From JANQHS01 sp965227315 (GTDB lineage: Bacteria > Bacteroidota > Bacteroidia > Cytophagales > CCMP332), in assembly GCA_965227315.1 (NCBI GenBank), contig OZ245737.1, forward strand, positions 124,001 to 188,000: a stretch of DNA of 64,000 nt, given 5' to 3'. The notes under the pieces were generated by a model, which saw nothing but the letters and a program-made list of their open reading frames with translations, had not been told where the DNA came from and made no database searches. Made by a program: the position numbers and the translations under genes. Positions 17,579 through 25,246 of the stretch are shown piece after piece. How positions within the stretch are numbered: position 1 is the stretch's first letter; each line of letters starts with the position of its first letter.

Positions 17579-18172
17579 TTATTTGGCGATGAGATTTACA
17601 TTCAGTGTGAAATCGTCATAGATCATGTTGTCTCCAAGATTATCGAAGAAACTTCCTGATCCATAACGCACGTTAAAATCCGCGCGGTCAATGACGATCG
17701 AGGCGGTTCCAACGATATTCTCGTTTTCTTCCTTCAGGTCCGCCATGAACTCAACTTGTTTTGTCACATCCTTAATGGTCATTTTTCCGGCGACTTTGTA
17801 CTGTCCGTTTGACTCTTTTTTGACCGAGGTGATCACATATTTTGCGGTAGGATATTTCTCCACCCCGAAGAAATCATCGGATTTCAGGTGCCCCTCGAGC
17901 TTCTGCTGATATTCGCCCTGAATATCTGTTACGGCAATGGACATCATATCCATTTCGAAAGAACCTCCTGTCAGCTCTCCGTTTTGTACGATCAACTCGC
18001 CATCCTTGATGTTCACCGTTCCTTCATGCTGGCCGGTAACTTTTTCACCCATCCAGGTGATCTTGGATTCTTTGGAAAGCACTTTATGCGGTCCATCTAC
18101 CATTTTTCCAGCAAATGCGGATAATCCTATTCCGACAAGTATTGTTACGCTAAGAGTTTTGATTGTTTTCAT
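17579..18172 (-). CDS. YceI-family exported lipid/isoprenoid-binding protein
   Basis: 197 residues with a signal peptide (to about residue 21) and the YceI lipocalin-like fold. Visible segments are SKITWMGEKVTGQHEGTV, FEMDMMSIAVTD, the strand FFGVEKYPTAKYVIT, and the typical RADFNVRYGSGSFFDNLGD ending. Members bind isoprenoids or other amphiphiles in the periplasm. It lies downstream of marR on the same strand, 77 bases apart, with an operator-like palindrome in that gap matching one at the marR promoter. Confidence 0.92.
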   Translation of the reverse strand: MKTIKTLSVTILVGIGLSAFAGKMVDGPHKVLSKESKITWMGEKVTGQHEGTVNIKDGELIVQNGELTGGSFEMDMMSIAVTDIQGEYQQKLEGHLKSDDFFGVEKYPTAKYVITSVKKESNGQYKVAGKMTIKDVTKQVEFMADLKEENENIVGTASIVIDRADFNVRYGSGSFFDNLGDNMIYDDFTLNVNLIAK

Positions 18173-18216
18173 TTTTGAATTTGTTCTACGTTTTAATAAA
18201 TTATGTTTTAACTATT

Positions 18217-18230
18217 TATGTTGCAACAAC
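18217..18230. promoter_or_regulatory. Putative MarR operator upstream of yceI
   Basis: TATGTTGCAACAAC contains the perfect palindrome TGTTGCAACA. It matches the palindrome over the marR promoter at 11 of 14 positions and lies about 45 bases upstream of the yceI start. Confidence 0.58.
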
Positions 18231-18249
18231 AATTACGCCAAAAAAAGGT

Positions 18250-18702
18250 TTACCCTCGAACCTTGTCCAGAAGGTCACTCAGGGTCTCAGCCTCCTTATC
18301 GCTTAATCTTGCTTTCCAATCCTTCATCATACCCTTGCTCGCCTTGGCTATTTCATCCACGAGGTCCAATCCTTTTTGGGTAATCGTAATGTCCATTTTC
18401 CTTCGGTTTTCAGGACAAAGTCTCCGGTCAATCAATTCCATGGCCACCAATTTGTCGATCAGCCTGGTCAGGTCCGGAGATTTGTCCAGCATTACCTCCT
18501 TGATCTCTCCGGCAGAGATTGGATCGGGTCGGCGACCTCTGACGATCCTCAGGATGTTATAATGCTGAGGCTTGATATCAAAGGGGGAGAAGTTCTGATT
18601 TTGAAGATCCCTGAACCAGTTGCTGGTGTACATAAGATTCACAATAGCCTTTTCATGACTGGTCTTGAACTTGCTTTGCTTAATCTCATCCTGAATCCTC
18701 AT
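18250..18702 (-). CDS. MarR family transcriptional regulator
   Basis: 150 residues of the winged-helix MarR family. The DNA-binding segment runs from YNILRIVRGRRPDPISAGEI through MLDKSPDLTRLIDKLVAMEL and the wing RRLCPENRRKMDITIT. It is upstream of yceI on the same strand. Matching palindromes at its own promoter and in front of yceI suggest autoregulation and control of yceI. The signal is unknown. Confidence 0.92.
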   Translation of the reverse strand: MRIQDEIKQSKFKTSHEKAIVNLMYTSNWFRDLQNQNFSPFDIKPQHYNILRIVRGRRPDPISAGEIKEVMLDKSPDLTRLIDKLVAMELIDRRLCPENRRKMDITITQKGLDLVDEIAKASKGMMKDWKARLSDKEAETLSDLLDKVRG

Positions 18703-18719
18703 ATTTTGTTATCACTTTA

Positions 18720-18733
18720 TTTGTTGGAACAAA
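18720..18733. promoter_or_regulatory. Putative MarR operator over its own promoter
   Basis: TTTGTTGGAACAAA is an inverted repeat (TTTGTT and AACAAA around GG) 18 bases upstream of marR. It overlaps the -7 element by four bases, so binding would block RNA polymerase. Confidence 0.6.
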
Positions 18734-18737
18734 CTTA
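18730..18737 (-). promoter_or_regulatory. TAnnTTTG promoter element of marR
   Basis: On the minus strand TAAGTTTG matches the Bacteroidetes -7 consensus and lies about 28 bases upstream of the marR ATG. Confidence 0.55.
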
Positions 18738-18818
18738 TTGATTTTTGGTTTTCAATTCCAAATATTTTTTCAATTTTCTTTGGTCAAACCATTGGCTCCG
18801 CTTTCTGTTGTTGATTTC

Positions 18819-20117
18819 ATGATGAAGAAAACTTCAATTTTTTGGTTTAGGCGTGATTTGCGGTTAGAGGACAACCATGGTCTGTTCCAAGCCCTAAGTT
18901 CTGGAAACCCTGTGTTATGTCTTTTTATTCTTGACGAAGAGATCCTTGCCGGGTTGAAGAAGGATGATCCCAGGGTTGGGTTCATATTGCGCTTACTGGA
19001 AGGGTTGCGTAAGAAGCTTGGGAAATTCCAAAGCACCATCCTGGTTGAAAGGGGAGAAGTACTGGCGGTATGGAAAAAGCTTATATCCGAATTCGAAATC
19101 GCCGAGGTTTTTGCTAATCATGATTATGAACCTTATGCCATTGACCGCGATCAAGCAGTAAGCGATTTTCTGAGATCTCAGGGCATCGCTTTCAGAACCT
19201 TTAAGGACCAGGTTATCTTCGAAAAGGACGAAGTCCTCAAGGATGATGGAAAGCCCTATACCGTTTTCACCCCTTACAGCAGAAAATGGCTTGCACATCT
19301 GAGGCCGGATGCGATCAAAGAATTCAATACGGCAGATCTGATGTCGAATCTTCTTAGATATGAAGACACAGGCCTAATTGATCCTGGTAAATATGGCCTT
19401 GAACAGGGCTCGATCGATGTGGCTGACCCGAATCTTTCCATTGGCATCGTAGAAGGATATGCAAAGAGCAGAGACATACCGTCAAAGGATTCAACCACAA
19501 GACTGGGACCTCATTTAAGATTTGGAACGATCAGTATCCGAAAACTTGTGGCGACATTTCAGAAAGCAAGCCCGAGTCTGCTCAACGAATTGATCTGGAG
19601 GGAATTCTTCATGCAGATCCTGTACCATTTTCCACATGTGGTCAACAGGTCTTTCAAACCTCAATACGACAAGATCAAATGGCAGAACTCGAAGGATCAG
19701 TTTGCGCTATGGTGCCAGGGAAAAACCGGATACCCATTGGTCGATGCCGGGATGAGGGAGCTCAATGAAACCGGCTTTATGCATAACAGGGTGAGAATGG
19801 TCACCGCAAGCTTTCTCTGCAAACATCTGCTCATCGATTGGAGATGGGGGGAAGCCTATTTTGCCGAAAAACTTTTGGACTACGAGCTTTCATCAAACAA
19901 TGGAAATTGGCAATGGGCGGCAGGTTCAGGATGTGACGCCGCTCCGTATTTCCGAGTTTTTAATCCGACTACCCAGCAGGAAAAATTTGATCCGTACTGT
20001 CAATACATAAAAAAATGGGTTGGGGAATTCGATTCTGAGGAATACCCAAAACCCGTTGTCGATCATAAATCTGCGCGTTCAAGGGCAATCGATACCTATA
20101 AGCAGGCCCTTCAATAG
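18819..20117 (+). CDS. phrB: Deoxyribodipyrimidine photolyase (class I)
   Basis: 433 residues from the paired ATGs at 18819/18822. The longer frame from a TTG at 18738 crosses the marR promoter and adds an unlikely hydrophobic leader. The N-terminal photolyase domain begins IFWFRRDLRLEDNHGLF; the FAD-binding domain holds LLNELIWREFFMQIL, GMRELNETGFMHNRVRM and WQWAAGSGCDAAPYFRVF. Class I enzymes repair UV cyclobutane dimers with blue light. It is divergent from marR and followed by a good terminator. Confidence 0.92.
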   Translation: MMKKTSIFWFRRDLRLEDNHGLFQALSSGNPVLCLFILDEEILAGLKKDDPRVGFILRLLEGLRKKLGKFQSTILVERGEVLAVWKKLISEFEIAEVFANHDYEPYAIDRDQAVSDFLRSQGIAFRTFKDQVIFEKDEVLKDDGKPYTVFTPYSRKWLAHLRPDAIKEFNTADLMSNLLRYEDTGLIDPGKYGLEQGSIDVADPNLSIGIVEGYAKSRDIPSKDSTTRLGPHLRFGTISIRKLVATFQKASPSLLNELIWREFFMQILYHFPHVVNRSFKPQYDKIKWQNSKDQFALWCQGKTGYPLVDAGMRELNETGFMHNRVRMVTASFLCKHLLIDWRWGEAYFAEKLLDYELSSNNGNWQWAAGSGCDAAPYFRVFNPTTQQEKFDPYCQYIKKWVGEFDSEEYPKPVVDHKSARSRAIDTYKQALQ

Positions 20118-20288
20118 TTCCCGATTTATCTAGTGACAGGGAGTATTCATTGAAATGCCCTTCAACTTCACAAAATCCGGTCTGGGCAATTGTCGTGACT
20201 CCATAGTTTAGGATCATCAAGGCCTTCACAGATTATCCTGTGATCATTTTTTGTCCTTTTAAGCTAACCTTAACATGGCCTGATATTT

Positions 20289-20320
20289 CCCTGATCTTCG
20301 CAAGGTCAGGGATCTTTTTT
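20289..20320 (+). terminator. Intrinsic terminator downstream of the photolyase gene
   Basis: CCCTGATCTT pairs with AAGGTCAGGG (one G-T wobble) around a three-base loop and is followed by a run of six T. It touches the stop codon of the convergent DUF4396 gene. Confidence 0.8.
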
Positions 20321-21008
20321 AATGGCAGGCCTGATTGAATTTCTTGAGTTTGTAGTAGTTATAGGGAAGGGGTGTAAGGAATCCTACCGTCAGTGCAGGC
20401 ACCAGTGCCAGCCAGTACATCGGGTCCGCAAAAGCCGCCTTTCCTCCGGTGATCATAAAATCGGTGGAGGTCATCGCGATCTCCATGGCAACCATCGAAA
20501 GGAAAGACATTCCGAAGGCGGTTTTCAAGGCAAACACCCAGGAAAACTTTTCTCTCCACCTCAAAATGGTCGTTTCCAAGGCTATTGAGGTTATCAGGCC
20601 GGCTATTATCGCCAATACCATTTGGGCCATCAATGGCGTAGAGGGATAGAAGGCCTGCAGAAAGAAGACCATTCCGAAATCTCCTATCGAACAACCGATC
20701 AGGCAGTTCAGCGTATTGAAACCTGCTCTGTTCCAGGCTTTTAGATCTGTCCAAAACCCCGAAGCTTTTTCTGAAGATAATGTGTGATAACCGGCTTTGG
20801 AGATCACGGACTCCACAAAGTCCTGCGTAATTCCCGCACCCCTTAATGTCAGGGTTTTGACCTCAGGCTTGAGGTCCACGGACCATTCCTTGATGCGCTC
20901 CTCGTTTTTCAACAATGGCTCGATCTTGGATACACAGCCTTCACAATGAAGGGTCGTCGGGAATGTTCTCTCCTTGATCTGCTCCGATTGCACTACTTCC
21001 ATGTTCAA
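20319..21008 (-). CDS. Heavy-metal-associated domain fused to DUF4396 membrane domain
   Basis: 229 residues. The N-terminal ferredoxin-like HMA module has the metal-binding pair in LHCEGCVSKIEPLL (Cys22, Cys25). The C-terminal four-helix DUF4396 domain carries the family pattern FNTLNCLIGCSIGDFGMVFF. The fusion suggests a copper- or other soft-metal-linked membrane role, but DUF4396 has no assigned function that I know of. An ATG two codons later (21002) is also possible. It converges on the photolyase gene. Confidence 0.8.
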   Translation of the reverse strand: MNMEVVQSEQIKERTFPTTLHCEGCVSKIEPLLKNEERIKEWSVDLKPEVKTLTLRGAGITQDFVESVISKAGYHTLSSEKASGFWTDLKAWNRAGFNTLNCLIGCSIGDFGMVFFLQAFYPSTPLMAQMVLAIIAGLITSIALETTILRWREKFSWVFALKTAFGMSFLSMVAMEIAMTSTDFMITGGKAAFADPMYWLALVPALTVGFLTPLPYNYYKLKKFNQACH

Positions 21009-21187
21009 AAAACGGTTTTTCTCCTACCCAAGTTCAAGGACAAAAAAAAGGATTTTTATTATGGCAGACCCAACCTGTTTTCAGAAAATAATTGGGAACC
21101 AAGCCCAACTAAACTTTATTATTAGGATATTGGAAAGAATTTCAAATCAACCCGCTAGGGTGTCTTTTAGAAGAATATTGCTGTCGA

Positions 21188-21829
21188 TTGAAGGTCCTCC
21201 GATTAACCTTTTTTGTACTCCTGTTATTCCCGGGCCAGGCTTTTAGCCAGGTGGATTTTGTTATCAAAAACAAGGCGGGATATGGCGATCCGGAAATCCT
21301 GGAAGTAAGAGAATCCTATTCAAAAGCTTTATTGGCCCTTGAAAAGACCTGGGAACAGATGAACCTGATCTGGGATGTTGAGGCCGGTGGAAAGGAGAAG
21401 TGGGATATCAGAATGAGCCGCTGGAATGAAAACGAATGGTTCCTGATGTGGCTTGGAAGGGCAGAGGAACCAAGGCAGGTGCGAATCGCAAATAAGCGGC
21501 TCAGCAAGATGAAAAGGGTCATGAAAGAGAAGAAGGCCCATTTGATATTTCAGTCACCCGACAAAACCTTCAATTGTAAGTGGAGCAAACATGCGTGGAC
21601 TGTTCCCAAGGGCCGCGTAGCTATTCATTGCTGTCCGCAATTCATGTACTTATCGCCCGTCCACAAAAGCAAGGCTTTTGTGCATGAGATCGGCCATGAG
21701 TCTGGCATGCCCTTTCATAGGAAGGTCTATTGGAGAAGGGCTGCTTTGAGAACAGCTCAGGAAAGGCCCATCAAAGCGCTTAAGAACCCAGAAAACTATG
21801 CCTACCTGGTCATGGAATACTACGAATGA
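21188..21829 (+). CDS. Exported HEXXH zinc metallopeptidase-like protein (M35/aspzincin-like)
   Basis: 213 residues from a TTG; no ATG is available upstream before the in-frame stop at about 21110, and the TTG gives a good signal peptide (MKVLRLTFFVLLLFPGQAFS). The zinc motif HEIGH is at about residues 166-170. The C-terminal pattern ALRTAQERPIKALKNPENYA resembles the A..A..NADNY ending of lysine-specific/M35 peptidases. The usual GTxxDxxYG segment with the third metal ligand is not recognisable, so the activity is uncertain. No operon partner is obvious. Confidence 0.65.
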   Translation: MKVLRLTFFVLLLFPGQAFSQVDFVIKNKAGYGDPEILEVRESYSKALLALEKTWEQMNLIWDVEAGGKEKWDIRMSRWNENEWFLMWLGRAEEPRQVRIANKRLSKMKRVMKEKKAHLIFQSPDKTFNCKWSKHAWTVPKGRVAIHCCPQFMYLSPVHKSKAFVHEIGHESGMPFHRKVYWRRAALRTAQERPIKALKNPENYAYLVMEYYE

Positions 21830-21985
21830 TCTTACCTGATCAGACTTCTTAGAGTTTCATTAACTATTTATGATGATTTCGCAACAATTGTGATTGCTTA
21901 TTAGTCAAAGAAATTGCTACCTTACAATCGGGTTGATTCTGAGAAGTTGGATTTACTGGAAACCAAGAACAAAATAGCACTAACC

Positions 21986-22561
21986 ATGAAGCGATTTCAT
22001 TATGTAATCCTTTTATGTCTTATTCCTCTTTTTCATGGCTGCAAAAGCGAAAGCTGGTCCGCACCGGAAAAAACACCTGAAAAGGAATTGGTCCTTTCCC
22101 TGGGCTACATGGAGAGCACTCCTTGTGGAGAATCCGGGGGAAATGTCATTCTGGTAGCCGAAGGAGGGAGCGGGCATTATAAATTCCATTCACCACATCT
22201 GGGAGCAAACCATAGTGGATTGTTTGACAATCTTTCAGCCGGCAGCTACCTTTTTATACTCTCGGACGAACATGGAAACGCTGACTCTCTCGAGGTACTT
22301 GTGGAAAATACGGACGGGATCGTGATAGAGTCTTTCACCAAAAGCAATCCATCTTTTGGTATGTCGGATGGATCATTCAGGATCAGGGTCAAAGGAGGTA
22401 AGCCACCCTACCTCTATCGCATCGATGACGGGCTGCTTCAGACCGGGAAGGTTTTCAAAAATCTCACGAAAGGGGTTTTCAAGGTTTCAGCCATGGATTC
22501 CGAAGGCTGCATGTTCACAAGGTTTGTAGAGCTGAAAGAAAAGGATGAAGTGATCAGCTAA
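21986..22561 (+). CDS. Lipoprotein with two SprB-like repeats
   Basis: 191 residues from the ATG at 21986, which gives a lipoprotein signal peptide with lipobox LFHGC. The mature protein holds two tandem modules with the SprB-type pattern of G.L..G.Y.F.V.D..GC (LFDNLSAGSYLFILSDEHGN and FKNLTKGVFKVSAMDSEGC). Such modules occur in T9SS and gliding-related surface proteins. The role is unknown; it is a single gene. Confidence 0.7.
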   Translation: MKRFHYVILLCLIPLFHGCKSESWSAPEKTPEKELVLSLGYMESTPCGESGGNVILVAEGGSGHYKFHSPHLGANHSGLFDNLSAGSYLFILSDEHGNADSLEVLVENTDGIVIESFTKSNPSFGMSDGSFRIRVKGGKPPYLYRIDDGLLQTGKVFKNLTKGVFKVSAMDSEGCMFTRFVELKEKDEVIS

Positions 22562-22744
22562 TTGTCCCCCAGCGCTGTTGTGGTTTTCTCGATCATTCTT
22601 CCTTTTCTCAAGATGATTAGCAAAGCCCACTGATCAAATTTCCTTTTGACTTGCTTATCCTTTCGTCCAAGAAACATATTTTTGGGCTTTAGCTGCTGTT
22701 GTTAATGAACAGGCCACTCAAGGACCTGTAATGCTGTTACTAGA

Positions 22745-23053
22745 ATGACTCTGAGGATACTTGGTATCGTTTTGATTCTGTTTTCCATTGGCGTCAGCCA
22801 AATGGGCTATTCGTTTCTCCTGGAGCAGGGCATAATCCTGGTCGAGAACCTTGATATTGAGGAAAAAGATAAGGAGGGCAATGAAGAGAACAGATCAGAA
22901 AAGGATGGAACGGAAATGGATGAATTCCTCAAGCCCCTGGACTGCCACCCAACGAACGCCGAAAACAGCAAAAATTCCAACCGGGAAAGATTTGATCAAT
23001 ATTCGGATTTATTTCTCCCTGTTGTTACCCCGCCTCCGGATCCGGATTGCTAG
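22745..23053 (+). CDS. Small membrane or exported acidic protein upstream of SulP
   Basis: 102 residues. One N-terminal hydrophobic segment (about 5-22) is followed by a Glu/Lys-rich stretch and a tail ending in PPPDPDC. It ends 71 bases before the SulP gene. Its layout resembles the 128-residue protein at 34.4 kb (hydrophobic start, acidic middle, PPP tail), which also precedes an envelope protein gene. Not recognised as a named family; a small accessory role for the transporter is a guess. Confidence 0.55.
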   Translation: MTLRILGIVLILFSIGVSQMGYSFLLEQGIILVENLDIEEKDKEGNEENRSEKDGTEMDEFLKPLDCHPTNAENSKNSNRERFDQYSDLFLPVVTPPPDPDC

Positions 23054-23124
23054 CCATCGCATATAGTTCGATTTTCTTTACTTATTAAAATACAGGCATT
23101 TATAAGCCTTTTATTAAACTAAAG

Positions 23125-24759
23125 ATGAATAGTCTTTCCAAAAATTTCGCATATCTGAGATATGATTTACCTGCCGGTTTGGTGGTCTTCCTTGTTGCGG
23201 TTCCGCTTTGTCTCGGAATCGCTCTTGCCTCAGGTGCACCCTTGTTTTCAGGGATCATCGCCGGTATGGTCGGTGGTATTCTGGTGACGCTGATCTCCAA
23301 ATCTCAAATGGGAGTCTCAGGACCAGCCGCAGGCCTGGCTGTCATCGTTCTGAACTCTATAGAGGAATTGGGCAGCTTCCAGATATTTCTGATGGCAGTT
23401 GTCATCGGTGGTATAATTCAAATACTCCTGGGGGTCCTGAAAACCGGTGTGATCGGCTATTATTTTCCTTCCTCCGTAATCAAAGGAATGCTATCCGGGA
23501 TCGGTGTTATCCTCATCCTGAAGCAGATACCTCATGCATTTGGGTATGATGCCGATCCGGAAGGAGACATGGAGTTCTTTCAGCCAGACGGGCATAATAC
23601 ACTTTCGGAATTATCCTATATGCTGGACTCGATCACTCCAGGCGCTTTGCTGATCAGTGTTGTTTCCCTCTTTATCCTGATCCTTTGGGAGCAGCCTTTC
23701 ATGAAGAAATTGAGTTTCACGAGGATCATCCAGGGACCCTTGGTGGCGGTAGGAGCCGGAATAGCGCTCAACCTGATCTGTGCACCTAGCCTTTACCTTT
23801 CACTACAGGGTCAGCATACTGTGGATATTCCAGTGACATCCTCTTTGGGGGAATTTACCTCACAATTCTCCACCCCTGATTTCTCCGCCCTGGCCAATCC
23901 GGATATCTATCTGGTGGCCTTAACCCTGGCAATTGTGGCAAGCCTTGAAACCCTGCTTTGTGTAGAGGCTACTGACAAACTGGATCCCCAGAAGAGAATT
24001 ACACCAACCAATAGAGAGTTGTTGGCACAGGGAATTGGAAATACCGTTTCGGGGCTCATTGGCGGCCTTCCGGTCACCCAGGTCATTGTCCGCAGTTCCG
24101 CGAACATTCAGTCAGGAGGTAAAACACCAATGTCAGCATTTTTTCACGGCATTCTTCTGCTGGTGACGGCAATAGCCATTCCCCAGGTATTGAACCTGAT
24201 TCCGCTGGCAAGTCTTGCTGCTATTCTTCTGGTCGTGGGATACAAACTTGCGAACCCAAAGATCTTCCGGGAGATGTATAAAACCGGCAAATCCCAATGG
24301 ACAGCATATGCCGTTACGGTTTTGGGGATCGTTTTCACCGACCTGCTCATAGGAATAGGACTGGGTTTGGCTGTCGCCATTGTTTTTATACTCTACAACA
24401 ATTTCCGGACCCCGTACCATTTTGATCCGGAGGAACTTGAGGATGGGAAACCGATCAGAATAGAGTTATCCGATGATGTCAGCTTCCTGAACAAAGCCGG
24501 CATGATCAAGACTTTTGCGATGCTGCCAGAGGATTCTCATGTGATCATCGATGCCAGAAGAACAAGGAGCATACATTGGGACGTCCTGGAAGTGATCAAT
24601 GACTTTAAGGTGAATGCCCAATCGAGAAACATCAAATTGGAATTGTTAGGCTTTGAGAAAGCGCATCATGATGATGCAGGGATAGAAGCGCTTCACAAGC
24701 ATGTTCGGTCAAAAAGAGGCAGAAAAGCCAAAAACCCGGATACCATCATAACCGAATAG
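23125..24759 (+). CDS. SulP family inorganic anion transporter
   Basis: 544 residues. The SulP membrane domain starts with YDLPAGLVVFLVAVPLCLGI and GVSGPAAGLAVIVL, spans about 10-14 helices, and carries the conserved NRELLAQGIGN and GGLPVTQVIVRSS motifs. A C-terminal STAS-like domain (about residues 445-530) follows. Family members carry sulfate, bicarbonate or other anions across the inner membrane. Bacteroidota members of this length are often bicarbonate-type, but the substrate is not shown here. Confidence 0.9.
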   Translation: MNSLSKNFAYLRYDLPAGLVVFLVAVPLCLGIALASGAPLFSGIIAGMVGGILVTLISKSQMGVSGPAAGLAVIVLNSIEELGSFQIFLMAVVIGGIIQILLGVLKTGVIGYYFPSSVIKGMLSGIGVILILKQIPHAFGYDADPEGDMEFFQPDGHNTLSELSYMLDSITPGALLISVVSLFILILWEQPFMKKLSFTRIIQGPLVAVGAGIALNLICAPSLYLSLQGQHTVDIPVTSSLGEFTSQFSTPDFSALANPDIYLVALTLAIVASLETLLCVEATDKLDPQKRITPTNRELLAQGIGNTVSGLIGGLPVTQVIVRSSANIQSGGKTPMSAFFHGILLLVTAIAIPQVLNLIPLASLAAILLVVGYKLANPKIFREMYKTGKSQWTAYAVTVLGIVFTDLLIGIGLGLAVAIVFILYNNFRTPYHFDPEELEDGKPIRIELSDDVSFLNKAGMIKTFAMLPEDSHVIIDARRTRSIHWDVLEVINDFKVNAQSRNIKLELLGFEKAHHDDAGIEALHKHVRSKRGRKAKNPDTIITE

Positions 24760-24837
24760 GCTTTCACCAAAAAATGGGAATGAAATCTTCCCTGAAGTAG
24801 ATCCAAAAATCTAACTTAGCCTTTAAACCCAAGAATT

Positions 24838-25236
24838 ATGAAATCAGTATACTCCTTTGTCCTTTCGATCTTTCTTGCCAACTCCGTCTTTTCACAGGCC
24901 GCCACAGACATGTGGCCACAACTCGATGCATTTCATACCGCCATTGCGCTAACCTTTCACCCGGCGGAGGATGGTGATTTTGAGCCGATCAGAACCGGAT
25001 CAGGGGAGCTCGCCTCTAAAGCCGGTGCCTTGGCTACTGAAGATGCACCCAAGGAGTTTCACACTCCTGAGATCAGAACTCAAACCGATCTCTTAAACAG
25101 AAAATGCATGGCACTCGATGAGTTGGTCAAATCCGGAAATGCCGGCGATTCTGTCCTAATGGCATCACTTCAGGACATTCATTCCGTCTATCATGGCATC
25201 GAAGAACTCTGTAGAGAGAAGATGAAAGAGGAATAA
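24838..25236 (+). CDS. Small exported helical protein
   Basis: 132 residues with a signal peptide (MKSVYSFVLSIFLANSVFS) and a helical mature part carrying FHTAIALTFHPAEDGDFEPI and a Cys near the C-terminus. The pattern resembles four-helix exported proteins of unknown function in Bacteroidota, possibly cytochrome b562-like in fold; a haem role is not supported. It follows SulP by 78 bases and may be co-transcribed. Confidence 0.6.
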   Translation: MKSVYSFVLSIFLANSVFSQAATDMWPQLDAFHTAIALTFHPAEDGDFEPIRTGSGELASKAGALATEDAPKEFHTPEIRTQTDLLNRKCMALDELVKSGNAGDSVLMASLQDIHSVYHGIEELCREKMKEE

Positions 25237-25246
25237 TTATTAATTG

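Noticed and set aside
18738..18818. N-terminal extension of the photolyase from a TTG
   Set aside because: It crosses the marR promoter and adds a hydrophobic leader not expected for a cytoplasmic repair enzyme.
19969..20229. 86-codon minus-strand ORF
   Set aside because: More than half is antisense to the conserved 3' end of the photolyase gene; the rest has no recognisable pattern.
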